Part shown: piece after piece, positions 35,797 through 44,226 of the stretch
Numbering within the stretch: position 1 is the stretch's first letter
Layout: each line of letters opens with the position of its first letter
Assembly: GCA_958439725.1 (NCBI GenBank)
Contig: CAUBWJ010000006.1
Coordinates: 32,959-96,958, forward strand
Source of the DNA: an uncultured Muribaculaceae bacterium
GTDB lineage: Bacteria > Bacteroidota > Bacteroidia > Bacteroidales > Muribaculaceae
Length of the DNA stretch: 64,000 nt
Direction of reading: 5' to 3'
Notes under the pieces: generated by a model
Seen by the model: only the letters and a program-made list of their open reading frames with translations
What the model was told of the DNA's origin: nothing
The model's database searches: none
Program-made: the position numbers and the translations under genes

Positions 35797-36125
35797 ATTG
35801 GTTTTGGTTTATTCTTCTTCGTAATAATATGAGTAGTCGATGCCTTCATGGACATCTCCCGGTCGTTGATTAGCACATCGGCTATGCGCTGTTTACCGTC
35901 AGGAGCCTCAAATTTGAACCCGTGAGTGGTACTCACGAGTTGAACGCCCTCCTGCTTGAGCTTACGCTTGAGCCAACGCCAATAGTTTCCGGCCTTGGTA
36001 TAGTCCGGCTCATCATTGATTGCGCGCACCACATCCGTAGCCGAAAACCACCAGCAGTTGTTCTCGTCATCCCAGACCGCACGCACCTCGCGATCATTGA
36101 AAAAGCGGATAGATTTCTTGCTCAT
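35784..36125 (-). CDS. BRO family N-terminal domain protein, probably 3'-truncated
   Basis: 113 residues. Residues 1-85 match the BRO-N fold of phage antirepressor-like proteins (IRFFNDREVRAVWDDEN, WWFSATDVVRAI, YWRWLKRKLKQEG, DGKQRIADVL). After ADVL, where the family continues with more BRO-N or a second domain, the sequence turns into a basic tail (STTHIITKKNKPKPICDR) and stops. It appears truncated or fused to unrelated sequence. It is encoded 55 nt after hsdR, in the same direction. Confidence 0.75.
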   Translation of the reverse strand: MSKKSIRFFNDREVRAVWDDENNCWWFSATDVVRAINDEPDYTKAGNYWRWLKRKLKQEGVQLVSTTHGFKFEAPDGKQRIADVLINDREMSMKASTTHIITKKNKPKPICDR

Positions 36126-36180
36126 TTTTAAATGTAATAATTACATGGTTGGGGTCGCATAAGGGTAGTGGTTGCGTGGG

Positions 36181-39100
36181 TCACGCGGCGGTGATTGCGT
36201 CGTGAAGCATTGCCACGAATTGGGCGACTTGGGCCGCTTTATTCGGGAAATATTTAAGAAGAGATTCACGGAAGAGGCGGTTATCGCGGAACACGCTCTT
36301 TTCCATGTCGCCGTTCTGGCAAACGTAATTGAGAATATTGTTGATGAACTCCTCCTGCTCGGCAGTGAGCGAGTTGGCTGAAATATAATCGGAGAACAGG
36401 TTTATTGCTTTCCGACGGTCAAGTCCCACCATCTTGCGGATAAATGCCGCCACGGGAATGTCGGTGGTCATTTGCTCACGGCGCAGATAACGTTCATAGT
36501 CCTCTTTAGTGCCGAGTTCGTGCCAAAGTATGCGTTCCAGTTCGTCAATGTCCTCAGAAGAAAGGAGTTCGAGATTTTTAATTTTCTGTAAAACCGGATG
36601 ATTGCTTTGCTGGTTCAGGAAGTCGATGATTTTCTCGCGGTAGCTCACGTCGGTGTTGATTTTTCCTGATACGCCTCCGTCGGTAATTTCATCCTCGATA
36701 GTTACCGTGAATGTTTTGCCGCTGTCGCCTACAAGATATTTGAGCAAATCGCGGAGCTGTCTGCGCATATTCTCTATTGAGGCCAAAGTCTTGTTTTCCC
36801 AGAATGCCGAGACTACAATCTCATTGAGCAGCGGCATTTTTGCCTGAATATCGGGGATGGTGGCGCGCTTGCGGAGTGCTTCGGCAATTAAAATAATCTG
36901 TTCTTCGTGGCGATAGCTGTCGAAGTTTTCATCCACCAGTCCGAGCTGGACATAGAGGGAAAGCAGGTCGAATTTCTTTGCAAGTTCATTCTCAAGCGAT
37001 TTCGGGAGGAGCGGAGCTATTTCATTCTTCAGGATAATGACGTCGGCCTCTGAAATATATTGCCATGAAGCGGTGTCGCGGAATTTGCTCACTGCAGGCC
37101 AGTGGTTGCGGACTGAAATGTGGGCGTCATCAAGTTTAACGACCTCCGAATGAAGAATAGCCTTCAGTTCATCGTGAAGGCTCTTTGCAAAATCATCGGC
37201 CTGAAACTCCGGGGGTTGGAGCGCGCAGGCCATGTCGGCGCGAACGCCAAACAGTCGCTCCGTGAGCGAGAGTGCTCTGATAGACTTTCCTTCTTTTGGA
37301 TTCTCGCCGAAATATTTGAAATTGCCTCCCCAGTCAAAAATATAAAATATCTTTTTGTCTTCTCCTGTGCCGAATATGTCGGGGCTCAGACGGGTGCCGC
37401 GTCCGATCATCTGCATAAATTTGATACGTGAACGGACACGTTTGAAGAAAACAAGATTAAGAATGTCAGGGACGTCTATGCCGGTATCGAGCATGTCGAC
37501 CGAAACAGCTATCTGAGGCATTTTGTCGCGCAGGCCGAACCGGTCGATAAGGTCTTGCGAATAATTGATGGAGTAGTCAATCTGCTCGCAGAATCCATTG
37601 CCGTATTCAGGATAAAGAATGTTGAAACGTTCAACGATGAGTCGGGCGGTTCTGGAATTCATGGCGAAGATTATTGTCTTGCCTATCAGCTCACCGGACT
37701 GCACTTTCAGTCCGTTTTCCATCAGGTCCTGAAGCATTTTGTCAATGGTATCGGTATTATAGATATACTGGTATATCTCCTGTTCGCCGATATCACGTGG
37801 TTTCCATTCCTCTTCGGGGTCTTTGCATGTCTGCTCATATTCCCAGACCTGTTCAAGCTGTTGCTTTTCATCGTCGGAGAGGTCTTTATATCTGATTCCT
37901 TCGTTCACCACTTTTGAGCCCCGGATAAATCCCTTGTAATCCACAAGGTAGCCATCTTTTACGGCAGTCTTGTATTCATAATAGTCCGTGGGTTCGCCTC
38001 CTTCAAGATGCAGAAGCTCGTAGGTGGACTTATCAACCTGTTCGCGTGGTGTGGCCGTCAGTCCCACGAGCAGAGAGTCAAAGTAACGGAATATGTCGCC
38101 GAATTTTCCGAACACAGAGCGATGGGCCTCATCAATGATAATAAGGTCAAACCTGCCTATGCTATAAGGCTTCTGATCGGTATTGACGTAATTAATCATA
38201 GTCTGATAAGTGGAGAAGGTAATTCGGGCGGTGGGATCGATGTCAGCGTTCTTGTCACTCAATACCGTTACCGAGGTATTGGGGAGGAGCTTGGAGAAAC
38301 TGCGGGCAGCCTGATTTACCAGTGAGGTGCGGTCGGCAAGAAAGAGGGTGGTTTTTATCCAGTTGTTGCGCTGCAGCACATCTACGAGGGAGATGGCAGT
38401 TCTTGTTTTGCCGGTGCCGGTAGCCATAACGAGCAAGCCGCGACGATGCCGACCATTGAACCATTCACACATCGCCTTGATGGCGCGCTTCTGATAGTAG
38501 CGGTCTGTGATTTCATCCTTAACCGAGAAATCCAAAATATTCCCCCATGATGCGCGGCGTGACATAATCACCTCCAAATCCTTTATACTGTGGAATGCAT
38601 AGAGGCGACGGGCCGGATAGCCAAGTCCGTCGATGCAATAGATTTCGTAGCCGTTGGTATAGTAGATTACGGGGCGAACACCGTAACGGTTTTCGAGGCT
38701 TTCGGCGTAAAGTTCCGCCTGATGTTTTCCTATATTGGCACCTTTGCTTGTACGTTTCGCTTCAATTACTGCGAGCGGTTTACCGTCAGTACCGAACAGC
38801 ACATAGTCGGCATAGCCTTTACCGGCGTTGTTGGGCATACCTGCAACTTCGATTTCAACGCAAGCTTTACCGGGTTGGATGTCACCTTCATTCTCGAGAA
38901 CGTCCCAGCCGGCCTCACGGAGCATGAGGTCGATATAGCGGCGGCGTGTTTCTGCTTCTGAGATGTCGCCCCAGGAAAGCTCGGGCTTGACAGAGGGGGC
39001 TTCGGCAACAGTCTGGGGGGATACGAGGCTCTCGATAGGGCCAATAGGGCTAATGGGGCCAATAGGGTTGACAGGTGGTGTGGTTATAGTCGGTTCTTTG

Positions 39101-39516
39101 GGAAGAAGCGACTTGTCAAATGGGGGGATACTCTCGAATACCCGCAGCTTGAGAAGCACACCGCTAATGAGGTTATAGAGGTTGAGTGTGGTAAAGAATG
39201 CATCGCTGCGCGTCACCTTGCCATCGTGGGCGGCCAGATTACCGACTTTTCTGATCCAATGGACTGCTTTCATCAATTCAGGATCGGCTATAAAATCGGC
39301 GAATACATCAGCTGTTGTGAGCTGAAGGAGCGATGTTCGTTCGCCGGGCTCGACGCCTTTCATTTTATATATGGCCTTGACAATCCATTCAAGAGCCTTC
39401 CGCGCATTTATGGCAGCGGAATCGGGTTCGGTGTATTGCCGCTGTTCGCACAGGTCGCAAAGATGATGCAGCGGAGCGAGTTCGGGTATCTGTTTAAGGT
39501 AGTCGAAATTAAGCAT
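36181..39516 (-). CDS. hsdR: Type I restriction endonuclease subunit R
   Basis: 1111 residues. The N-terminal helical DUF4145-like domain is about 1-130, then comes a Pro/Ile/Gly repeat linker (150-161, PIGPISPIGPIE). The nuclease domain has D237 (YADYVLF), E252 and K254 (VIEAKRTS). Helicase motifs are ATGTGKT (365-371), DEAH (462-465) and GLTATPRE. It resembles the EcoEI type of HsdR. All key residues are intact, so DNA translocation and cleavage are expected. It lies 12 nt after hsdS. Confidence 0.95.
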   Translation of the reverse strand: MLNFDYLKQIPELAPLHHLCDLCEQRQYTEPDSAAINARKALEWIVKAIYKMKGVEPGERTSLLQLTTADVFADFIADPELMKAVHWIRKVGNLAAHDGKVTRSDAFFTTLNLYNLISGVLLKLRVFESIPPFDKSLLPKEPTITTPPVNPIGPISPIGPIESLVSPQTVAEAPSVKPELSWGDISEAETRRRYIDLMLREAGWDVLENEGDIQPGKACVEIEVAGMPNNAGKGYADYVLFGTDGKPLAVIEAKRTSKGANIGKHQAELYAESLENRYGVRPVIYYTNGYEIYCIDGLGYPARRLYAFHSIKDLEVIMSRRASWGNILDFSVKDEITDRYYQKRAIKAMCEWFNGRHRRGLLVMATGTGKTRTAISLVDVLQRNNWIKTTLFLADRTSLVNQAARSFSKLLPNTSVTVLSDKNADIDPTARITFSTYQTMINYVNTDQKPYSIGRFDLIIIDEAHRSVFGKFGDIFRYFDSLLVGLTATPREQVDKSTYELLHLEGGEPTDYYEYKTAVKDGYLVDYKGFIRGSKVVNEGIRYKDLSDDEKQQLEQVWEYEQTCKDPEEEWKPRDIGEQEIYQYIYNTDTIDKMLQDLMENGLKVQSGELIGKTIIFAMNSRTARLIVERFNILYPEYGNGFCEQIDYSINYSQDLIDRFGLRDKMPQIAVSVDMLDTGIDVPDILNLVFFKRVRSRIKFMQMIGRGTRLSPDIFGTGEDKKIFYIFDWGGNFKYFGENPKEGKSIRALSLTERLFGVRADMACALQPPEFQADDFAKSLHDELKAILHSEVVKLDDAHISVRNHWPAVSKFRDTASWQYISEADVIILKNEIAPLLPKSLENELAKKFDLLSLYVQLGLVDENFDSYRHEEQIILIAEALRKRATIPDIQAKMPLLNEIVVSAFWENKTLASIENMRRQLRDLLKYLVGDSGKTFTVTIEDEITDGGVSGKINTDVSYREKIIDFLNQQSNHPVLQKIKNLELLSSEDIDELERILWHELGTKEDYERYLRREQMTTDIPVAAFIRKMVGLDRRKAINLFSDYISANSLTAEQEEFINNILNYVCQNGDMEKSVFRDNRLFRESLLKYFPNKAAQVAQFVAMLHDAITAA
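39035..39070. repeat. 9-bp tandem repeat tract inside hsdR
   Basis: Four units related to ATAGGGCCA (ATAGGGCCA, ATAGGGCTA, ATGGGGCCA, ATAGGGTTG). They encode the Pro-Ile-Gly/Ser linker on the minus strand. The unit length keeps the reading frame. A related tract is at 41262-41293. Confidence 0.75.
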
Positions 39517-39528
39517 AGCGGAGAGTTT

Positions 39529-40692
39529 TTAATTAAACCAATAGTCCATACGGCTGTCGAGGAGCGTTTGCAGCTCGGCAATGGTGGCCTCTACAGTCTT
39601 CTCCTGTTCCTCAATCCGCTCCACCTGTGCGGCAAATTGCTGCTGCAATGCAAGCGGAGGAACTGGAATAGGAATAGTTTCAGTAACTCGTTTAGAAATT
39701 TCCTTAAAAGTAGCGCCAGAACCTTTTTCTTTTAGGAGTTCTGTAATCAACGACAGAAAAGAATAGACATACTGATAATGAGCTTGCTTTGAATCACAAA
39801 TTAAGTTCTTAAAGCCCTGATTGCAATACATTGGCGTTTTAGCTATTGCGACTTTTCCAATCGGGGCTCGGGAGGTTAAAAGAACGGTGTTAATAGGAAA
39901 TAGTTGTAATCCAGCTGAGGCTCGTCCTATTTCAGATATATGACGTTCGGTATCAATAATATATTTTTCTCCTTTAAGTTCTGCTGGTGTCACCCAACAT
40001 AAATCACCCTTCCAATACTCTTCAATATTAGTTTTAGGTGTACTTCCACCCAAAATAGCAGCTATTGAGCCAAGAGTTTTAATTCCCCAGCCTTTGGGGT
40101 TGGTGATGGGGTCGCCGAAAGTGTCGTAGAAAAGGGATTGAGCAAGAGTGTCGAGATTGCGAAGCAACTCCCGGCAATCGGCAATCACCTCATTGATCTT
40201 GTCAAGTTCAGCAACAATCTGCCGCTGCACCTCCATCGGCGGCACTGGGGCTTTAATTCCTTTTACAATATCAGAATTAAGATTACTAACGACTCCACCT
40301 TTAACCAACTTTTCAAAAATTGAATAGGTGGAAGGTGCCGAGAGGTAATAATAAAGAAAATCAGGAATAAAATGATTCTCGACATCTTTAATAGCCAACC
40401 AACCGTCATGTATGCACCCGTCAATTTTCAAAATATAGGGACGCCCAAAACTCATAGAATTCGAAAGGATAAAGTCACCTATGAAAACCTGTCGAGTTTT
40501 CACAAGTCCTTCCTTTTTAATTTTTTCTTTGGTTGAAGAAATATATTTTGAACCAGGTGCAACATCTCCAATCTTAATCCAATTATAACCATCAGCAGAA
40601 TCGGTAATATAGTTTTGGATTGGACGAGGCGAACCACCACGAACAATATTACATAGCGAACCAAGTTGTTTATATTCCCAATTATGCTTCAT
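39529..40692 (-). CDS. hsdS: Type I restriction-modification specificity subunit S
   Basis: 387 residues with two target-recognition domains (about 5-150 and 205-340). Each is followed by a conserved helix (VQRQIVAELDKINEVIADCRELL; QQQFAAQVERIEEQEKTVEATIAELQTLLDS cut at the end) that spaces the two half-sites. TRD1 ends at PVPPMEVQ and TRD2 at PVPPLALQ. It is notably AT-richer than its neighbours, as is common for exchanged TRDs. Its ATG overlaps the four-helix gene stop by 4 nt. Confidence 0.93.
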   Translation of the reverse strand: MKHNWEYKQLGSLCNIVRGGSPRPIQNYITDSADGYNWIKIGDVAPGSKYISSTKEKIKKEGLVKTRQVFIGDFILSNSMSFGRPYILKIDGCIHDGWLAIKDVENHFIPDFLYYYLSAPSTYSIFEKLVKGGVVSNLNSDIVKGIKAPVPPMEVQRQIVAELDKINEVIADCRELLRNLDTLAQSLFYDTFGDPITNPKGWGIKTLGSIAAILGGSTPKTNIEEYWKGDLCWVTPAELKGEKYIIDTERHISEIGRASAGLQLFPINTVLLTSRAPIGKVAIAKTPMYCNQGFKNLICDSKQAHYQYVYSFLSLITELLKEKGSGATFKEISKRVTETIPIPVPPLALQQQFAAQVERIEEQEKTVEATIAELQTLLDSRMDYWFN

Positions 40693-41246
40693 GATTTGTT
40701 GGAGTTGCGGTGGTTAATACGGGCGTGGAACATCTGTTCTTTAATGCCTCCGGTTTCTAAAAAATCGGCCTGAAGCCTTTCGATATATTTTCTGAGGAGA
40801 ACATCAGCCTGATGAATCAGTGTTATTGCGATATTGCAGATTGTTTCATCACTTCTCAGTTTTATCGCCTCACGATAAAAAGTGGAATCGTTACGGCTGG
40901 CACAGACTCGTCTTGTTTGAGCAGCCTTTTCAGAATTGAGATCCCAAAGGGTAAGGTTTCTGACGCGGAGATAGTCCTCGTAGTCCAGCAGCAGTTCCTG
41001 GAGACTTGCCTTTGCAACCGTGAGAAGCTTGATTTCACTTTCGGTAGAAGCTGTTCCGCCTTCGCATCCTTCGGCAATGTTCTGACGGCCGCTGCGGGCT
41101 GCCTGCACCATCTGGTCGACGGTGCGGTCATTGCTGCGGAGATATTTGTGGGCAAAATAGTAGGTGATATCATAGATGCATTCCGCTTTCTGGAATGCAA
41201 TGAGATCTCTATAGTTGCCTTTCTGTTGAAGGAATGTTTTTGGCAT
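40689..41246 (-). CDS. Four-helix-bundle protein (S23 / 23S rRNA intervening-sequence protein-like)
   Basis: 185 residues. The core (about 12-150) has the family look: YRDLIAFQKAECIYDITYYF, then VDQMVQAARSGRQNIAEG, then SEIKLLTVAKASLQELLLDYEDYL. The fold is shared with proteins encoded in 23S rRNA intervening sequences and with the Avd accessory protein of diversity-generating retroelements. Here there is no rRNA and no reverse transcriptase; it sits between hsdM and hsdS and is translationally coupled to hsdS (ATGA overlap). The C-terminal tail is basic. The role is unknown; perhaps it assists or regulates the HsdS/HsdM complex. Confidence 0.82.
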   Translation of the reverse strand: MPKTFLQQKGNYRDLIAFQKAECIYDITYYFAHKYLRSNDRTVDQMVQAARSGRQNIAEGCEGGTASTESEIKLLTVAKASLQELLLDYEDYLRVRNLTLWDLNSEKAAQTRRVCASRNDSTFYREAIKLRSDETICNIAITLIHQADVLLRKYIERLQADFLETGGIKEQMFHARINHRNSNKS

Positions 41247-41261
41247 AGGGGAGGAGGGGGG

Positions 41262-41293
41262 ATAGGGCCAATGGGGCGAATAGGGCCTATTGG
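41262..41293. repeat. 9-bp tandem repeat tract between hsdM and the four-helix gene
   Basis: Units ATAGGGCCA, ATGGGGCGA, ATAGGGCCT and a partial ATTGG fill most of the 50-nt gap. They are the same unit as the hsdR tract 2.2 kb away. Confidence 0.7.
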
Positions 41294-41296
41294 AAG

Positions 41297-42802
41297 TTAA
41301 TTATTATGGATTAATTCATGGAGGGACTGGATGCCGGAGGAGATGCGGGCAGAGAGAGCGGCTGCTCGGCTTATCAGAACTTCGGGAGCTTCGTATTCCA
41401 CTATTTTGCGAACGGTTTCTTTGTAAGTGTTGAATGCGAGTTCGTAACCATGTTCGCGGATTTCCTCTACCGGCACAAAAAAAGACTGGTCGGTTCGCTT
41501 GCGGTTTGTTTCGCCAGAAAGAGCATGGAAACGGGTGATGATGTCGGGAATATCGTTTTCCGCAATCTCCGTACGCTTTTGGTCGAGCGAATAGCCGTCA
41601 GCATTCATATTATAGAACCATACATTGTCAGTGCCTCCGGCTCCGGTCTTTGTAAAGATAAGTATGGCTGTGGAAACGCCTGAATAAGGCTGGAATACTC
41701 CCGAAGGCATGGAGATAACAGCTTCAAGGCGGTTGTCGTCCACTATGGCTTTGCGGATAGTTTTATGTGCGTTGGAACCGCCTGTCAATACGCCGTCGGG
41801 AACGATGGAAGCGCAACGGCCCCCTATGGCGAGAGAGCGAATGAAAAGCGAGAGGAAAAGCAGCTCAGTCTTTTTGGTCTTGGCAATTGCAAGTAGTGAT
41901 TTCGACACGGCTTCATAGTCGAGGTTCCCGGCAAATGGTGGATTTGCGAGAATGAGTGTATAGCGGTCGGAGTCCGTGTTGTCTGTCGAGAGTGAATCGC
42001 GGAAAGCAACATCGGGGTTGTTGATGTCATGAAGCATTAGGTTCATGGCACCGATACGAAGCATTGTCTGGTCGGTATCGAAGCCGTGGAGCATTGTATT
42101 GCGGAAATGCTCGTCATACTGCTTCTTCATCAGATCAGCCGAGTAATGGTCTTTGATGTATTTTGCGGTCTCGACGATAAAACCGGCACTTCCCATTGCA
42201 GGATCGCAGATGGTATCGTTGAGTGTAGGACGCATCAGTTCTACCATCATACGGATAATATGGCGGGGAGTGCGGAACTGACCGTTTTTGCCACTTGCCG
42301 CCATTTTCCCAAGGATATACTCGTAGACATCGCCCATTGTATCGCGGTCGTTCATTTCAAGAGTGTCGATGCCGTCAACAATCTTCACGAGGGCGCGAGG
42401 CGAGGCAATAAGGAAGTTGGCATTGCCCATGAAACGGGAATAAGCCGAATCCTCACCGCGGTTCAGAGACTTAATGTAGGGGAAGACATCACGCTGAACG
42501 GTGCGATACATTGTCTCCGGCTCCATATGCTTAAAGACATGCCAACGAAGATTGTTTACGGGAACATCCTCATTAGTTTCGGGATTATGCCAGGTTCCGT
42601 ATGCAAATGTGTCGTCGGAGGCATGCGGCAAATCGAGCTGAGAGTCCAGTGACTCGCGCTGTCTCTGTGCATCGTCAAGCATCTTGATGAAGAAAAGATA
42701 CGTCATTTGTTCAAGTACAGTCATCGGATTGGTGATGCCTGCGCTTTCCCAGAATATGTCCCAAATCTGGTCTATCTGATTCTTTATTATTCCTGTAATC
42801 AT
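41297..42802 (-). CDS. hsdM: Type I restriction-modification methyltransferase subunit M
   Basis: A 501-residue N6-adenine methyltransferase. It has the N-terminal helical HsdM domain (about 1-140), then SAM motif I DPAMGSAGFIVET (about 199-211) and catalytic motif IV NPPF (about 286-289). Full length and intact. First gene of the restriction operon, 15-20 nt after a strong promoter. The methylated site depends on HsdS and cannot be read off. Confidence 0.95.
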   Translation of the reverse strand: MITGIIKNQIDQIWDIFWESAGITNPMTVLEQMTYLFFIKMLDDAQRQRESLDSQLDLPHASDDTFAYGTWHNPETNEDVPVNNLRWHVFKHMEPETMYRTVQRDVFPYIKSLNRGEDSAYSRFMGNANFLIASPRALVKIVDGIDTLEMNDRDTMGDVYEYILGKMAASGKNGQFRTPRHIIRMMVELMRPTLNDTICDPAMGSAGFIVETAKYIKDHYSADLMKKQYDEHFRNTMLHGFDTDQTMLRIGAMNLMLHDINNPDVAFRDSLSTDNTDSDRYTLILANPPFAGNLDYEAVSKSLLAIAKTKKTELLFLSLFIRSLAIGGRCASIVPDGVLTGGSNAHKTIRKAIVDDNRLEAVISMPSGVFQPYSGVSTAILIFTKTGAGGTDNVWFYNMNADGYSLDQKRTEIAENDIPDIITRFHALSGETNRKRTDQSFFVPVEEIREHGYELAFNTYKETVRKIVEYEAPEVLISRAAALSARISSGIQSLHELIHNN

Positions 42803-42823
42803 CTAATTTGATTGGCTATTATA

Positions 42824-42854
42824 CAAATTTACGATTATTTTTTGAGAATCCAAA
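42824..42854 (-). promoter_or_regulatory. Promoter of the restriction operon
   Basis: On the minus strand, TTTG at 42854-42851, 19 nt, TAAATTTG at 42831-42824. It drives hsdM and probably all downstream genes to 35314, since no terminator is seen between them. Confidence 0.8.
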
Positions 42855-42916
42855 TCAGTAGAGCGTAAAAGGGGAGGGACGTGGCCTCCTGTCTTGATGC
42901 GGACCGGACAACAGAA

Positions 42917-42950
42917 GCGGCGTGTCAGGATATGAATCGAGACACGCCGC
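42917..42950 (-). terminator. Terminator of the grpE-dnaJ operon
   Basis: GCGGCGTGTC pairs with GACACGCCGC (10 bp) around a 14-nt loop, about 45 nt past the dnaJ stop. The poly-T is short. Confidence 0.65.
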
Positions 42951-42993
42951 CTTGATGTTGTTTGATGGGTTTATGGAAGATCGGTCGAGGGGG

Positions 42994-44190
42994 TCAGTCG
43001 AAGACGTGGCGGAGTTTGGAGAAGATGCTTTCTTTGACGGCGTCGCTGGCCTGGAGGTTGGGCTTGTCGCGGAGGGACTCGAAGGTGGCTTTTTCGCTTT
43101 CGTCGAGGTGCTCGGGAATGTAGACCATTACGTTGACAAGCTCGTCGCCAGTTGCGGATTCTCCGTAGGCGGGAAGACCTTTGCCTCGGAGGCGAAGTAT
43201 CTTGCCGGGCTGGGTGCCTGCGGGTATCTTGACTCTTACTTTGCCTGTGAGGGTGGGGATTTCGGCCGAACCGCCGAGGGTGGCGGTGGGGATGTCGAGC
43301 ATCAGGTTGTAGATGATGTCGTTGCCGTCGCGCAGGAGTTGCGGGTGCTTGAGCTCTTCGATGACCACGAGGAGGTCGCCGTTGACGCCTCCGTGCATGG
43401 GCGCGTTGCCTTTGCCTTTGACGGTAAGGGTCATTCCATCGGTGACGCCTGCGGGTATCTTGAATGAGATGGTCTGGTCTTTATACTGCGTGCCGGTGCC
43501 GCCGCACTGCGGGCATTTCTGGTCGATGATCTTGCCCTCGCCGTCGCATTCGGGGCAGATGGCCTGGCTCTGACGGATGCCGAAGGGTGTCTGTTGCGCG
43601 CGCGTAACGGTGCCGGTTCCGTGGCAGGTAGGGCAGGTCTTGAACGAGGTGCCGTCCTTGGCGCCGGTGCCGTTGCAGGCATCACATTTCGCATAGCTTT
43701 TGAGCTTGAGGGTCTTGTTGACGCCCGTGGCGATTTCCTCGAGGGTGAGCTTGAGGGTGATTCGCAGGTCGTCGCCGCGGCGGGTGCGCTTGCGGGGAGA
43801 GTGGCCGTAGCCGGCTCCGGCGCTTTCGAAGCCGCCCATGTCGAATCCGCCGAAGTGCATTCCGCCTCCACCTCCGAAAATATCGCCGAAAGCGGAGAAG
43901 ATATCCTCCATAGACATACCTCCGGAGCTGTAGAAGCCGCCACCGCCGGCGCCGCCGAAGCCCTGCGGGCCCATGTTGTGGCCGAACTGGTCGTATTTGG
44001 CGCGTTTATCGGGATCGGAAAGCACGTCGTAGGCCTCGGCCGCCTCCTTGAACTTCTCTTCAGCTTCCTTGTTGTCGGGGTTGCGGTCGGGGTGATATTT
44101 TATGGCGAGAGCGCGGTAGGCTTTCTTCAGCTCCTCGGGAGTGGCCGATTTGCTGACGCCAAGCACTTCATAGTAATCTCTTTTTGACAT
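42994..44190 (-). CDS. dnaJ: Chaperone DnaJ (Hsp40)
   Basis: 398 residues. J domain 1-70 with HPD at 33-35, then a Gly/Phe-rich region (about 73-130). The zinc-finger domain has four CxxCxGxG-type repeats (CDACNGTG, CPTCHGTG, CPECDGEG, CPQCGGTG). The substrate-binding C-terminal domains complete a type A DnaJ. It follows grpE by 36 nt; dnaK is not in the window. Confidence 0.97.
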   Translation of the reverse strand: MSKRDYYEVLGVSKSATPEELKKAYRALAIKYHPDRNPDNKEAEEKFKEAAEAYDVLSDPDKRAKYDQFGHNMGPQGFGGAGGGGFYSSGGMSMEDIFSAFGDIFGGGGGMHFGGFDMGGFESAGAGYGHSPRKRTRRGDDLRITLKLTLEEIATGVNKTLKLKSYAKCDACNGTGAKDGTSFKTCPTCHGTGTVTRAQQTPFGIRQSQAICPECDGEGKIIDQKCPQCGGTGTQYKDQTISFKIPAGVTDGMTLTVKGKGNAPMHGGVNGDLLVVIEELKHPQLLRDGNDIIYNLMLDIPTATLGGSAEIPTLTGKVRVKIPAGTQPGKILRLRGKGLPAYGESATGDELVNVMVYIPEHLDESEKATFESLRDKPNLQASDAVKESIFSKLRHVFD

Positions 44191-44226
44191 CTTCTGTATC
44201 TTTAATATTTACGAACGGGAGAAAGG

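Noticed and set aside
39529..40692. Phase-variable hsdS locus
   Set aside because: Only one hsdS exists here, with no silent cassette, no long inverted repeat and no tyrosine recombinase.
40689..41246. Diversity-generating retroelement (Avd-like gene)
   Set aside because: No reverse transcriptase, template repeat or variable repeat is present near the four-helix gene.
35113..42990. Integrative island using tRNA-Met as attachment site
   Set aside because: No copy of the tRNA 3' end is found at the far side of the restriction block, and no integrase is present.
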